DNA of 64,000 bases from Syngnathus acus (Eukaryota > Chordata > Actinopteri > Syngnathiformes > Syngnathidae). The stretch covers positions 4,429,001 to 4,493,000 of the forward strand of contig NC_051094.1 of NCBI RefSeq assembly GCF_901709675.1. The letters run 5' to 3'. Within the stretch, counting starts at the first letter, position 1. The number at the start of each line of letters is the position of its first letter. The position numbers and the translations under genes are program-made. This document shows, in pieces, positions 33,950-63,000 of this stretch. The notes beneath the pieces are model-generated. The model saw nothing but the letters and a program-made list of their open reading frames with translations, was not told the DNA's origin and ran no database searches.

Positions 33950-36900
33950 AAAACAACAACGTTAACGACGACTAGCCCCTTAAAATGACATCAATTCAAA
34001 CCGTTTCGTAATACCACGAATGATGCATACGAGATTGGCCGTAAAGGCTATTTCATTCGTTCCCCTGCGTCTTTTTCTTTTTACTTGATGTGATAATGAC
34101 ACGTTTGGGCAAAACAGTAGTGTGCACTCGTTATCGGCACCGGGTACGCCCGCTTGCTTGCCCCGCTTGAGCAAATATCAGGGAAGATAAATAATAGTCA
34201 ATAATTAAAAGTAAACAAAACTAAACAAAAAAGACATTTCAAGTGTTATCGTAAAGAATAGGAAAGTAGGTTCAAGTATGTGGACTTTGAACGCCCGTCA
34301 CAACAACATCTTGCTTGATTATCGACCCATTTGGGAAGTCAAGTTGTTTTCTTGATTAGCTACGTTATCTGAGTTGAAGGTTGAAAACACGTGGAATGAC
34401 ATTTTAAAACGATATATTGAAATGTTGGTATTATTTATTCATTTAAAAATTTCATTAACCTTAGCATAGAGATTGCAAACAAGCACTGGGGTAACAGACT
34501 TTTTTTTTTTTTTTAAACAAAAACCCCACATGAATTTATTAGAGATTTATGGTTATTTTTTTGTAGAGTTTCACAAAAATATTGTTAAAAAAGTGCTCTT
34601 GCTCATTATCTGAGTTTAGCGACTTTAGATCAGATTATTGTAGAGATTGTAAATAAATATAGCAATTAGTAATAGCAATTGGTAGATATTTTTATTTTAA
34701 ACTTTTATCTGAAACTTTTCAGTTTAAAGAGAAACTATGTTGAGAAATAATCAGATTGCACTGGTTTACTCTTATTTGAATGTTTTTTTTGTACTGGTAA
34801 AAAAAAAAAAAAAGTTCCCCATGTTAGAGTGATCGCCTGATGACTGAGCATTTTTATTTTATTTTAGAAAAGTCTGGACAGAACGCTCATGTGAAGAAAG
34901 CCAACAACAGGAAATCGTTTTTTCTTCTTTAAGTTATGCTGACTAAACATGTTTCTTTTTTTTTTTGTTCATTCAGTACATTCTTCACAAGTCAGCTGAT
35001 TAGGTTATCAGGTTAAAGGTCAGTAGACCACGTCTACACACACTTGTGGCACTAAAGACCACCCACCACAGCACTCAACTTAATCAATGCTAAGGAGTCA
35101 AAATAAACAATTTCTTAATACTGTATAATGTGCTAGTTTTGTTTTGTGATGATTGCTTCCTGTTAAACAACAGTGCCACCTGGCAAGTGTTCCGCTGTTG
35201 CTAACAGTAAAAAAATAAAAAATAATCTCGCTTAAAAAGTAGTTCAATGTTCAATGTAATGCTCAAGTTTCCATTTTTTTTCATTTGTCCTTCAATTTAT
35301 CACAAAAATAACATGAAACAACAAGCACATAAAATTAACATTCAGTAAAGTTTTTTTAATTATTGTTTATAAAAAAAAGATCACACTATAAAGAGCTGAG
35401 AACATGCTGAGCGAACTGAACATAAATAGAGCGGACATAGAAAAAAAAAATCTTAGAAGCTTTTTAAAAGTATTTTCTGTTTTGGTCAGAGACAATGATG
35501 TTATTACGTAGAAAAATAAAAACAAAACATTGATCCCTTTCGGTTCATATTGGGTGTGATATTGGACAAGGCCATGGTATGTTTAAAGCCACACAACATT
35601 GGCAACATTTACACAAAAATAATGAACCTCAGTGTGTTTTTTTTTTTTTCTCATACATTCAATTAGCATAACAAACAAAGTGACAGAAAAGTAAGAGAAA
35701 AAAAAAATCAAGCAAAAGATTATGACAAAGTGGAAGGACTAGATCAAAATAGACTTTTTCGAAACATGGTCAACATGTAACATTTAGCAGCTTTTGGCTC
35801 GTTTACATGGGCAAACGAGGAAACTAAAAGGAGGACAAAAGAAAAATGAAGGGTGTGTTGATGGCAAAGTAGAGAACTTTAAAGATAGGAGGACGCTAAA
35901 TCCACAGGGTATAGAACGTCAATTCGGGTCAAGTGTTATTTTTGTTACTCTATGGCGCTAACCGGCTAACGGCTAACATCAGCTTTACATTTGCCGTTTT
36001 CCTGAGAGGAAGATTCAAATCAAATTTAAGTGATTTTTTGTGTTGAGCTGGCTGGAATTGCGCGAAAAAAATAACCGCTCCCTAATTTCACTCAGTTGCG
36101 AAAGTTAAAAACATTCAACCAATTTTGTTGAACTCGTCGACCTTGACGGAACGCATCAAAGAGTCTGGTAAAGGACCCTGTCGCAAATTGTCATCCATTT
36201 TGGTTTAAAGCAGCCATTTTTGGGGGGGATTGCAGTGATCAGACCTTAACATGCCCCAAACTCGCAACAATTGGTGTGTGCCATATGAAAATGTACACAT
36301 AATTTCCTCTTGAGGGATGAATAAAGCTGTCAGAAGCTTAGATACCATTTTCACATATCAACACAGTCAGGTGGACATGATCAATGTCACCCGATGAGCA
36401 GAGAAGTCCTAAGCGTGCATGCTGCAATTTTTTTTTTTATCCCAAACATTCTTGACAAAATGGGGATAAACCTCCAATAAGCGTTTTTAGGGGGGGGCAA
36501 ATACAACAGAAACTTGACATTGAATTCCCTTTTAAGTGCTCCACATTAAAATCTAACTATTTTTAGTGTTATTTTTATTGTTTAAAAAAAAAAGATCATC
36601 GATGGAAGATGAAAGTAGTAATTGTTTATCATTTTTAACATGTTTATTGGGTGTATATCTTTCCGGTGTTTCCAGCCATTCAACATAAAAATCCACTTTT
36701 GAGCAAACCCTGACGACCCAAACAAAACCTCAACTTTGATTCCTTTTGGGCTTTTTAGTAAACGTAATTGTAGTGTGCGGACAAGGCACGCCTGCTCTTA
36801 TTTGTGCTTAGGGGAGGTAGAAGGCCGCAAAGGCACTTGGATAAAATGCTGCGGCGGGACCGAAGAAAAGGCCGAGACGAACGCGTGGTGATTATGTTAT

Positions 36901-37909
36901 CACTTTGGCTGCGGAAACGATCGACGACATGTACGCAAAAATGTGTAAGACGGACATATACATACACTGGACAGACAAGGCAGTGTTCACATTTGTTGTT
37001 TGGTTCACTTTAAACTGCCTTTCCCTTTCACAAAGGACCAAGCCAAGATGGCGTCACGCAACCTTCCGATTAGATCATGTCAACGCAATCGCTGATCCGA
37101 GACGAGACGTAACAGCGGATCCAGCATTTGTCCGTCGGTGCCTTTCACGCAGAGCACAGCGAAGGTGGCGTGTTGCCGCAATCCGATCATGACCTCCAAA
37201 TTACAGGTGTGAAAACGGTTATAGAAGCAGCAAAGGGAGATGAATACATAATAAAACTGAATCTCAAAGCCTTGCCAACACTGGCGGAGGAGTTAACAGC
37301 TTACTGGCACACGGCCATTGGGGAGTAAGAGGGGGCGTGATCAGCGACTCAGACGCTGTTAAATTCGCCGGTGCGTTTCATTCGCCGCCAATCCGCATCG
37401 ATGGTGAAAGGCGCTCTTGAGGTACCCAAAGGGGCGGAAGAAATGAATGATAAACTTCAAACCTCGACGTTGCAGAATTCGATTTCCCTCATCCGTCGTC
37501 CTGCCGCTCTTAGGGCTCCGATTTGACTTACAGTTCAAAGGCCTGGTCAACTTCTGGGACAGTGACAATTGCTTTCGACACAAAAGCAAGTCTTGTGTGG
37601 TAAACTTCACACTGCTACGCAATTGATACCATGGTGGAAATGACTTCACTGGGAACTCGGCAATTGATTCCTTACAAACGGAGGCAGAGCTGATTGCTGG
37701 GCAAGTGATAATCCATTTCGGCAAAAAGTGGCCAGGCAGGTTTGGATCCTGTTTTGGTTGGTACCTTACACACAAAACAGCAAGGTAGGGAAGAAGGCGG
37801 CTTGGACTTCCTCTTTGGGGGCAACCAACATTCATCGGGGAAGCAAATGACGCACGTTAAAGTTCCCTCACGCTGGAGTCTGACACGCAATGTGGCGGCG
37901 TGCAGCATG
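33950..37909. other. Intergenic region plus dapk1 3' UTR
   Basis: Nearly 4 kb between the ctsl promoter and the dapk1 stop codon. ORFs near 36.8-37.3 kb lack splice context and family resemblance, so I treat them as noncoding. The part nearest 37.9 kb should be dapk1 3' UTR; a minus-strand AATAAA (TTTATT at 36643-36648) is one candidate end. The rest is AT-rich with T/A runs and nothing else recognisable. Confidence 0.5.
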
Positions 37910-54111
<16,202 letters not shown>

Positions 54112-54716
54112 GTTGTGCCCGCACTTGGACAAGTGCTGGGTGTTTCCTGGAGGGGAGGAGAGGGTGAGGGAGAGGGGGGGGGCTCGTCACAGGGGCACGC
54201 CGTTCAGGGCACGCTCGAAGCCGGCTACTCTCCTCCTCATGTTCGGGCCTGGAGTGGAGAACCCGGTGGAAGAATGCAAATCAGATAAAACGGACCTGTC
54301 AAGAATGTCACGACTCCTAAAAATGAAAAAAAAAAAAAAGGGTTTGTCACACACCAAAGGTTATCTTTTGGGATTGTGGAGGGGAGGGTCCGTGCGTGGT
54401 GATAAAGCGTCCGAAAAAGACACCACATGAGCGGCTACTGGCGTACACCCCGCTCTTCAGCTTGCGGTAGCTATGGGAGACCCGAGCCGCGGTGTTTCAC
54501 ACCTACCCCCCCCCCCCCCTTCTTTCTTGCAGCCACTAGCTAAAAGGCACCATCGTGAAATAACGTTCAAAACACATACTCGGGTAACCTCCATTCTCCT
54601 CTCAAATTTAACCAAATGACCGAGCGTCGCTCTCTGTTGGCCGAACTCGAAGCTATAAGGTGCACTTCGATAAAGAAGACAGGAGTGGTTGGAGTGGGAG
54701 GGGCGGAATGTCTTAC

Positions 54717-54900
54717 CCCAGAAGGCGAGTCCAGGCGACGGTTTGTTGGTCTTCCACCTGGAGTGTGTACAGCCGCCCCGTAGTCGGCTCACGGAGGAGG
54801 AGGACGACAAAACGTCGCCGTGGGAGGAAATCGACGTTCACAACGCAAAAGGCAGGCGGCCACCGGTGCTGCATTCACTGCCAGTGGGGAAAGTGATAAT
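54717..54900 (-). promoter_or_regulatory. dapk1: Candidate dapk1 noncoding first exon and promoter
   Basis: On the minus strand a donor (CTGGG then GTAAGA) at 54711-54716 would end an exon at 54717. The preceding sequence is GC- and CpG-rich, rising above the local background, as for a vertebrate 5' UTR. It lies about 570 bases upstream of the acceptor of the ATG exon. The upstream limit is a guess and no TATA box is seen. Confidence 0.35.
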
Positions 54901-56374
54901 CCCATACACGCGAGGCTTCGCTTCAAACTACACTTAATTTACGTATTACTAGTAGAATAATGCTATTTATCTGTGCTACTCTATGTACCCATAGACACGT
55001 TCTTCACGTTCTATCTGTCAGCACCAAAATGATCGTTTCAATGGTAAAGTGGCAAATTAACGACTTTTTGTGTGACACGAAGGCAGCATCGGTCAGTTTT
55101 CAGACAGACAACAGGAAGACAATTCTCCCACTGGACACTTCATTAGGTACCCTAGATACAGCTCAAACGTGTACACTACTATTTTTTGTATATGTTGTCA
55201 TAATTTTACATTTTATATTATGACTGCGTGAACATTCTAAGTACTACATTTGCTGCTTTAATTTTATTTAAATTATTAGGTGTTTTGAAAGGCTTGTAGC
55301 ACCACCTGCGCTTCATAAATCTCATTTCACTTTATGAAGACGACAAAAATAACACCTTTTATTCTTATTCATGTATTACCGCGATATCGCAGTGACGCTT
55401 AGTATAAAAAAAGATACAAAACATAGTTTTAAAAAGTCCACAGAAATGCACATATAAAATGATCAAACATTGTCATGCTAAATGAAGGCACAGATAAATA
55501 CAAAGTGGTATAAAAGCAGTATTTTGTGATTATTGCATACTCGATTGTACGCTACATGAAATGAGGAATTGGTTACATTCAGTACATGCATGTTTTTATG
55601 TTTGCTTCACGCTGATTTTCCAGTACAAGAAAGAAGGAACGGGCTGAAACAATGACTTGTGTCGATTAATCATGTCTGTGACAATTGGAGGCAAAATGGA
55701 GTACTTAGATGCAGCCAGGAGAGGCGCTGCTGAGTGACTGTCAACTAGTTTGTGACAAAGAACTTTACGTGCAATGATGGCATGGAAAAAGGAGTACTGA
55801 CCAAGTCAAATGACATTAAACTAACGTGCGTATTACTACTTTCATCAAATTAATTTTTTTGACCTTCACAATATTCATTTTTATAGATTATGTTTTTTGT
55901 CATCACGTATGGTAGACTGATAGTGGTCACATCAGGTAGTTCTAGTACTATAGTGCCAGTTATCTCCAATAAAATTCCCTTTTTTATGATGCCAAAACAA
56001 ACAACCCCCCCCCCCCCCCCCAAAAAAAATCCATACAAAATTCCAACCATAAATCAGCGGATGAGATATGAGCTATTATGACAACGGGTTGTACAATGTT
56101 TCAGCGGTATCACACGACCGCAAAGTCCTCCATTTAGTTTTGGTGAATCTTCTTCACAAGGATCTTATGCGTACATTCAAACACAGATTTAGAAAAGTAC
56201 AAAATGTTTTTAAGGCAACATATGGTCCTGAACCCAATTACCCCTAACCCTGCCATTCATACTTGCACTCCCAGGGCTAAAAAAGTTTGTAAACATGAAG
56301 ACACTTTGTCCTCTTTGAATATTCCTGCTTCCTTCCTCACAAACAAGAGTCTTGTCTTAGGCGCTCACCAGTGG
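54901..56374. other. Intergenic region between the ATP8B gene and dapk1
   Basis: About 1.5 kb holding dapk1 upstream DNA and the ATP8B 3' UTR. A minus-strand AATAAA (TTTATT at 55358-55363) about 1 kb after the ATP8B stop is a candidate polyadenylation signal. A C-run at about 56006-56022 is present. No gene is seen. Confidence 0.5.
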
Positions 56375-59300
56375 TCAAAGAGCGGCGTCACTGATGGTCC
56401 TGTACATTTGCAGTGAGGTCGTCTCCACCTCCTGGGCCTTGGCGTACTGCGCGCGCTCGGCGGGGCTATACCCGGCCGAGCGGCCCATTGGGCTGAAGCC
56501 TGAAGTGGCGCGGCCCGTGTGGGCGAACCCCGACGAGCGAGGCGGGGCGGGGCGCCGCAGGAAGCGACCCGACGTTACCAGGTCGCCGTAGCCCTGCGCG
56601 TGCGAGAAGGCGTAGCCGGAGCGGCGGGAGCTGGTGCGGCGGATTCTGGCTCGGCGAGGAAGTGGGGGAGGTGATGCTTTGGCCTGTCGGACCTTGAACA
56701 TGACCTAGGAAGAATGTTGGACGCGTGAATCCAAAACATTGCTGATAAAAGGTGCGCGGCGTACCGAGCTGAATGACGGTTCGGCGATTCAACTGCGGCC
56801 GAGCGCTAATCCTTGATGACAAAATTTGCTTCTTTTATGAAGGCACATTTTCGTATTCACATTCATTTCTTTTTTTGTCATCTTCTACTAAAGCATCTTG
56901 AATTTTTGTTTTGTGTCATCATAGACGATATTTCCCACAACCAGATCGTCACAGTTTAAAAAAAAACACATTTAAGTATCCATTTTTACCTTGTCATTGA
57001 TGGTGGGACGGAGGAGGATCAGTAGGAAGCGATAGGTGACGACAGGAAGGGTGCACAAAATGGAGGTGAGCACAATGGTCAGCCAGATGTTGGGCTGGCT
57101 CAGGGAGTTCCTCGCCGTGCCTGCACACATCGTAAGCCACACGTTCACATCGCTTGCGATTTGCCTTGTCAAAGTTGGAATAGGATTCAAACACAATTAT
57201 TTATGATTGATCACTGTATAGCCATTTTGGGCATACCTATGAAGGGGAAGGCTGAGGGCAGCAGGAGGAACAGGCCGTTGCTGTACATCGTGAAGGTGAC
57301 AACGAAATACATGACCAGGCTGCCCACGACAAAGACGGTGTTGACTGCCGTCCAGTAGGACATCTCCAAACCCAGCTAGGCACGCACAGGCGTAGAGCGT
57401 AAGATGGGTAGTTGCCTTGAAAAAAGGAGGCTGAAGACTTGATACCTGAATGGTGACAGCGAACAGTAGGCAGGTCTGCGTGAGGACAGCAAAGGACTGG
57501 TAGTCGGCCACATCCCGGCCGTCGGTGCGGGCCGCTTGACTGACGGCGCCGTACGGGATGAAGAAGAGCACCAGGGAGCTGTAGCAGCTGTGCAAGGCAC
57601 ACTTGAAGAAGGCCGTCTTGCTGAAGTACAGGTTGAGTTGGCCCGGCACATACAGCTGAGGGTGCTGGAAGCTCCACGCGTCGTTCACGTCCTTTATTCA
57701 ACGAGCGGAAGGCGATTTTTAAATCGTTTCTTGGCATACCAAGAAATTGCAGGGCTTGCTTGACGACTTGAGGTTAAATTTTACCTGATCAAAGAGGCTC
57801 ATTCCTAGCACAGGCAACGCTGTGTACACCAGATTGTACAGTGTAATGAACAATTCATCATACACTGTCTGAAAGGTAAAAGTCACATCAATTTAAATGT
57901 TACTAAAAGAGAAAATAAGACATTGAAATAATCTAACATACATTAAATTTCCAATAAAGGAGACACAAGATCATTTAGACTTGAAGCAGTTATAAAATGA
58001 ATTTATGAAGTTATTTAAAGAATACAGAAAATTAAAATAAGACTAAATAAAATACATTAAATTGAAACAATTACAGGAATATATGAGAAATTAATTAAAT
58101 CCTAAATCAAAATGAAGAATAAAAGTGAACTGATACTAAAAAATAACGAGATTATTTACAATTTCAAAGAAAGCATTCATGTTCCGGGGATCAATAAATA
58201 AAAAGCTCGAATGGCTTCAATAATGTTCCACTTAGGCGGTGAAAGCCAATCCGCTGCCCTCGATTCTCACCTGCGCCGAAAAGCCGCAGAAGAAGGCGTA
58301 CCAGAAGTGGACAAAGGTAAAGGTGAAGTTTTTGTAGAAGAAGTAGCGTAGAAACTTGCACATGCGTAGGTAGGACCAGCGGCCGTGCACCAGCAGGAGG
58401 CGCTGCAGGAAGCGAAACTGGGCAAACGAGTAGTCACTGGACAGCACCGCCTGCATGCCCTCCTGGCCCGAGATACCCACACCGATGTGCGCCACTAGAG
58501 GGCAGCACCGACAACACGTTTGAGGTTGTGTGAGGTCAAACATTTTTTTAAATAATCACGGCCAAAGCATAAATTCAAATTAAAAAACGGCAAGCCAGTT
58601 GAAATCAAACTTGAAGATTCAGCTTACCTTTGATCATGCTGACGTCATTGGCGCCGTCGCCGATGGCCAGCGTGATGGCGCGTTTGTACGTCTTGACCAG
58701 TTCCACCACCTGCGCCTTCTGCAGCGGCGTGACGCGGCAGCAGATCACCGCTTTGCACATGCACGCCGTGCGCAGGAAGTCAAGTTCCATGCTGCGTTCC
58801 AACGCGTATGCCTGCCACAACAAAAAACAAACACCAATGTAACTCTTGACTCGGGCCCAACCGATATGGAATTTTTTGGCTGACGTTGATTACCATATTT
58901 GACATCATAAAACTCCGATAATCGGAACGGTTATATGCAATTTTCTTTTCTTTACAGGTTGTGATGTGTTAAGTAAAAATATAAAGCAACCTTGACATTC
59001 CACAAAAAAGAGTTAAGAGCTAATTTAACAGACATGCTAATAAAAAAAAGTTTCATGGGCTGTACCAGACTGTGTCCGTTGATGACAAGGCCAAACTCGC
59101 CGTTCACCGCTTCATCCGCGAGGGCCTTCACACTTTTACCCAGAGTCCTCTCTGGCAAAAATGTGCAATCCTCAGTGGCACCTGGTTTCATGGACTTCTG
59201 CGCATTCCTGGCACATGTGCAAGAATAAATTAAAGCAAAAAACCCAATTAAAAATGGTAAGAAAAAAAAAATCGGCAATAGCTACCTGAGCTCCTGCCTC

Positions 59301-60036
59301 ACATCCTCCGGCGAGTTGCCAGAAATGACAAAGATGTCGTTCATCTCCTCGCGCAGCAGGTTGCACGAGTAGCCGATGTTTTCCGCTGTTTCTGCAATAG
59401 GAATATTTTAATAGCGTGAAAAATATTGCTCGAGTATGCAGATAAGTGGTACGCAACTGAGGAATAAAGAATGAAATGAAATCAACTGACACAAATAGAA
59501 ATAAATTAAAAAACAAAATAATATAAATGAATATCACAACTAAAGAAATTCTGGAAACAATATAAAACTTATAACTCTAAAACGTCAACTAAGCAAGGCA
59601 GATCAATTTGAAATAAAATAAGGCAAAACGTTTTTTTTTCAAATTAAAAAGCTGAAAGAAAAGCAATTACATGTATTTAAAACTTGAATACCTTGCTTGT
59701 CGCCAGTAAGAACCCAGATTTTGATGTCGGCTTTGGACAGCTGCTCGATGGTCTGCGCGACTCCGTCCTGCAGCTTGTCTTCGATCGCCGTCGCCCCTAG
59801 CAACTGGACGGGCATACGTGACAGCTTACCGCATCGGATTCAACTTGGAGCAACTTGCCCTGGCCGCCTACCAGCAGGTCGGTCTCGATCTCCTCGTACA
59901 GCTGCTCCAGTTTGTCCTCGCGCCCTTCCAGCGCCGTGCTGGCTTCGTGGTGGCGCTGTTGCCACTGGAGGAAAAAGTCCTCGTCCAGGTCTTTGTAGGC
60001 CAGCGCCAGGGTCCGCAGGCCTTCGCCTGCAAACTC
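56375..60036 (-). other. ATP8B exon map: second half
   Basis: Exons, 5' to 3': 59872-60036, 59692-59803, 59286-59391, 59066-59207, 58628-58811, 58271-58494, 57785-57868, 57446-57691, 57237-57375, 56990-57120, 56375-56704. All introns here are GT-AG. Phases agree at every junction. Confidence 0.88.
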
Positions 60037-63000
60037 CTGCAGAGGGAAGGCACAAACGTCAATCGCGTGCGTGCGGACGGGCGGTTTCCCGTAAAGCGCG
60101 GGACGTGCTCTTACGTTGAGGTGCTCTGTGGTGACGTTCGTCAGTTTAGTGCAGGAGCTGTGCAGCCTCTCGCAGATGATGGTGTCGGCTCCTTTGCAGT
60201 ACAGCGACAGCTTACCCTCGGGGCTGCGAACTGGTTTGAAGGTGAGGGAGACATGGGAATAAATATATAAATCGTTTTCAAATATTTGTCTCCATTTTAG
60301 TTTCCATGAAGCACCATTAATGTATTTTCTTCCTGAATACTGGCCTTTGCATTTCTTTCGGCTTACATAACATGACTCGTGACTTTTACTAGCTACCCAA
60401 TGACGCCTCCCATCAGGGCCGTCAGACATACTTCAAAAATGAAATGCTTGTTTACCGATGACGGACATCCTCTTGCGGACATTGTTGAAATCCAGGATGG
60501 CCAAGAGTTTATAAGTGCACTGCTCTCCCATTTCCACAATGGAGATGCTGTCGGGCGTCCGCGAACGGAAGACAAAGCCGAAGTTCCTGGCGGCTGTGAC
60601 CAGAGCGCCCTCGTCAGGAGACTGAGCCTGGTACGAGAGCTCCCCTGCAGGTGGGAAGTTTTGTTTGTTGTTGTTTTATTTGGATTCAGTCAATGAAATA
60701 AATAACCCTGCCTAGCAAAATGAGCTCACCTTCTTTCTTTTCCTCCGCCATGACGGTGTGGCAAAGCGCGAGCAGTCGGAAGAAGGCGTGGACCTCGGGG
60801 ATCTCCAGCTTGACGGCCTCCACCAGCGCGTGATCGTGGAAAGTGAAGCGAGGGTCCGCCAGCGGGTTGAAGGAGAAATCCACCTTCTCGGTGTGCTGCT
60901 CACACGTACAGCATGAGAGTGGCATTAAATAAAAAAAATAAAAAAGAGATCAAGATACATAAATCATTTGACCTTTCAAATCTCACCTCATTAATTTCAA
61001 GTCTCTGGCCCATGTAGTCAAAGACATCGCCTGTGAAGGAACACCAGCGCACCGCAAATGTGAATGCCACGCCGTTTACCACCATATCTTTTTCCCAAAA
61101 AGTCAAGTTTGCTCACCGTACGTCTTCCCGTTGATGGAGCACTTGTTGAAGGTCATGATGTTTTGCGTCAGCGTGCCCGTCTTGTCGCTGAACACGTACT
61201 TGATTTGACCCAGCTCCTCATTTAGCGTGGTGGTGCGCGCCACGGCGGGGGTGTCGCTGCGAGAGTGGTACATCTTCCGGTCCCAGTCGATGTAGAAACT
61301 GTTGCCCAGGCGGATGAACTCCACACTGGATAAAAAAAAAAAAAAAGATTTTCTTGGGCTCAGTGCAACTCAGAGGCTACATTCAAAAAACGTAAATGGT
61401 CGGTGCTCCCAAAATTGCGGTCGGCCGAGAAACCCGATCAGAGTTAAGCACTTGGTCCTCACCTGACGTAAAGCGAAATGGGCACCACCGTGTTGAGGAT
61501 GATGACATAGGACCAGAAGGTGAGAAAGGAGGAGAAGGCGGCATCGTGGCCGTTCTGCCTGGGCAAGAAGACGGTGAAGGCGGAGCCCTCGCCCAGCTCC
61601 CAGCAGTAGTTCCCGATGGCAAGGACGGTACACATGAACGCCAGGAAGCCAAAGATCTGCATGCAGGAACAGTGAGGGAGGGGGCGGTGGAAATTGTGTC
61701 AAGGACGCCGAAGGGACTGCTGATTAATCGGTCGGGCCCGCGTTTTAAGTGCTTCTTTAACTTGTTTCATATCAAAGAAACGTGCTCACAAACAGAACGA
61801 GGACGTTCATCAGACGGTCCACGCTGGTCCTCTTGAAAGTGCTTTTGCCGCAGTTCTGCATCAGTTTGGTTTCTGGACCTAGCATGAAAAACAAGGAGAT
61901 AAAAGCTGGCTTCGAGTGACAGATGATGACGTTCCTTCCGAGAAGAAGAGTCACGCCACCTGCAAAGAGCACCAGTCCGAAGCACCACTCGGTGTTCCTC
62001 AGGGTGCAACCCCGCAACAGGATCTTTTCGTTGTCCAGAGCGTACTTCTGCCCGGCAAAGGCCAGCGTCCCCGTGAAGCGGTCCAGCCGATTGTTGGGAG
62101 GCTCGCAGAGGACTTCGCCTTTGTGACACAAACGTAAAAAGGTTTCAGACAAATACCAACGATGTTCACTTTTTTTTTCTTTTGTGTCCTACCATTGAAG
62201 TCTGCCAGCTTGCTGACATCATCACCGAGGTCCCCGGTCACCGTCAGGGCCTGGCGTACTTTCAAGTTGGTCTCGCTTAGGGAAAGGGGAAAAATGTTGG
62301 GCCAAAACAAAAATGGCTGTTTGTCGGCCTGTACCAGGACCAGAAGCAGGGTTTACCCGTCTAGCTCTGCTGTCTCGATGTAGACTAGGTTGAGCGGTTC
62401 ACTGCTGGACAGCAGGAGGAGGTCAGCCTAAGAGACAGTTGTAAAGGCATTATAAGCAGTTTGCCCCTCAAATTCAAAGCAGCACTCCAATTCTTTTCGA
62501 CGTCCTTGCACATGTGTCAATCAAAGCCTCACTGTGACAAACTGGTTGTTTTCCAGCTTGATGATGTCTCCCACATGAACGTCCATCCACTTCTCGCTGC
62601 GCAGTCTGGCGGGCGGGGGAAGGGGATTAGAAACAGGATGTTAAAACAAAACAATTTTGTATTTCAGGAAATCAACCCAACCCAAATATGGGCGTTGGGT
62701 TGCGGTAGCTGCATTGCCGACAGGAAGTTTCCGAAGTGCTTCCTGCTGTAACTAGGTTGCGGGGCTGAGCGACTTTGCTTGAGCTCATTTCAACATCGGA
62801 CAAACTCCTTCACCTTCTGTGATGAGTAAGCAGCGCAACCCACTCAAAACACTCAAGCCCCCCGCCCCCCCACCCCAGAGTAGCCACAGGAATGACATTG
62901 CTGGTTTTTTTTTTCCAAATCCCGTTGACCTGTAAATCCATGTAAAAACAACATAAATTACAATACTTGCTTTTCATCGATGAGGACTTGGACTTTTCTG

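Noticed and set aside
36804-37192. Overlapping plus-strand ORFs with basic proteins
   Set aside because: They lack splice context and family features and lie in DNA expected to be dapk1 3' flank or UTR.
59797-60429. 210-codon minus-strand ORF treated as one exon
   Set aside because: It reads through three true ATP8B exons and two introns; the middle part is intronic.
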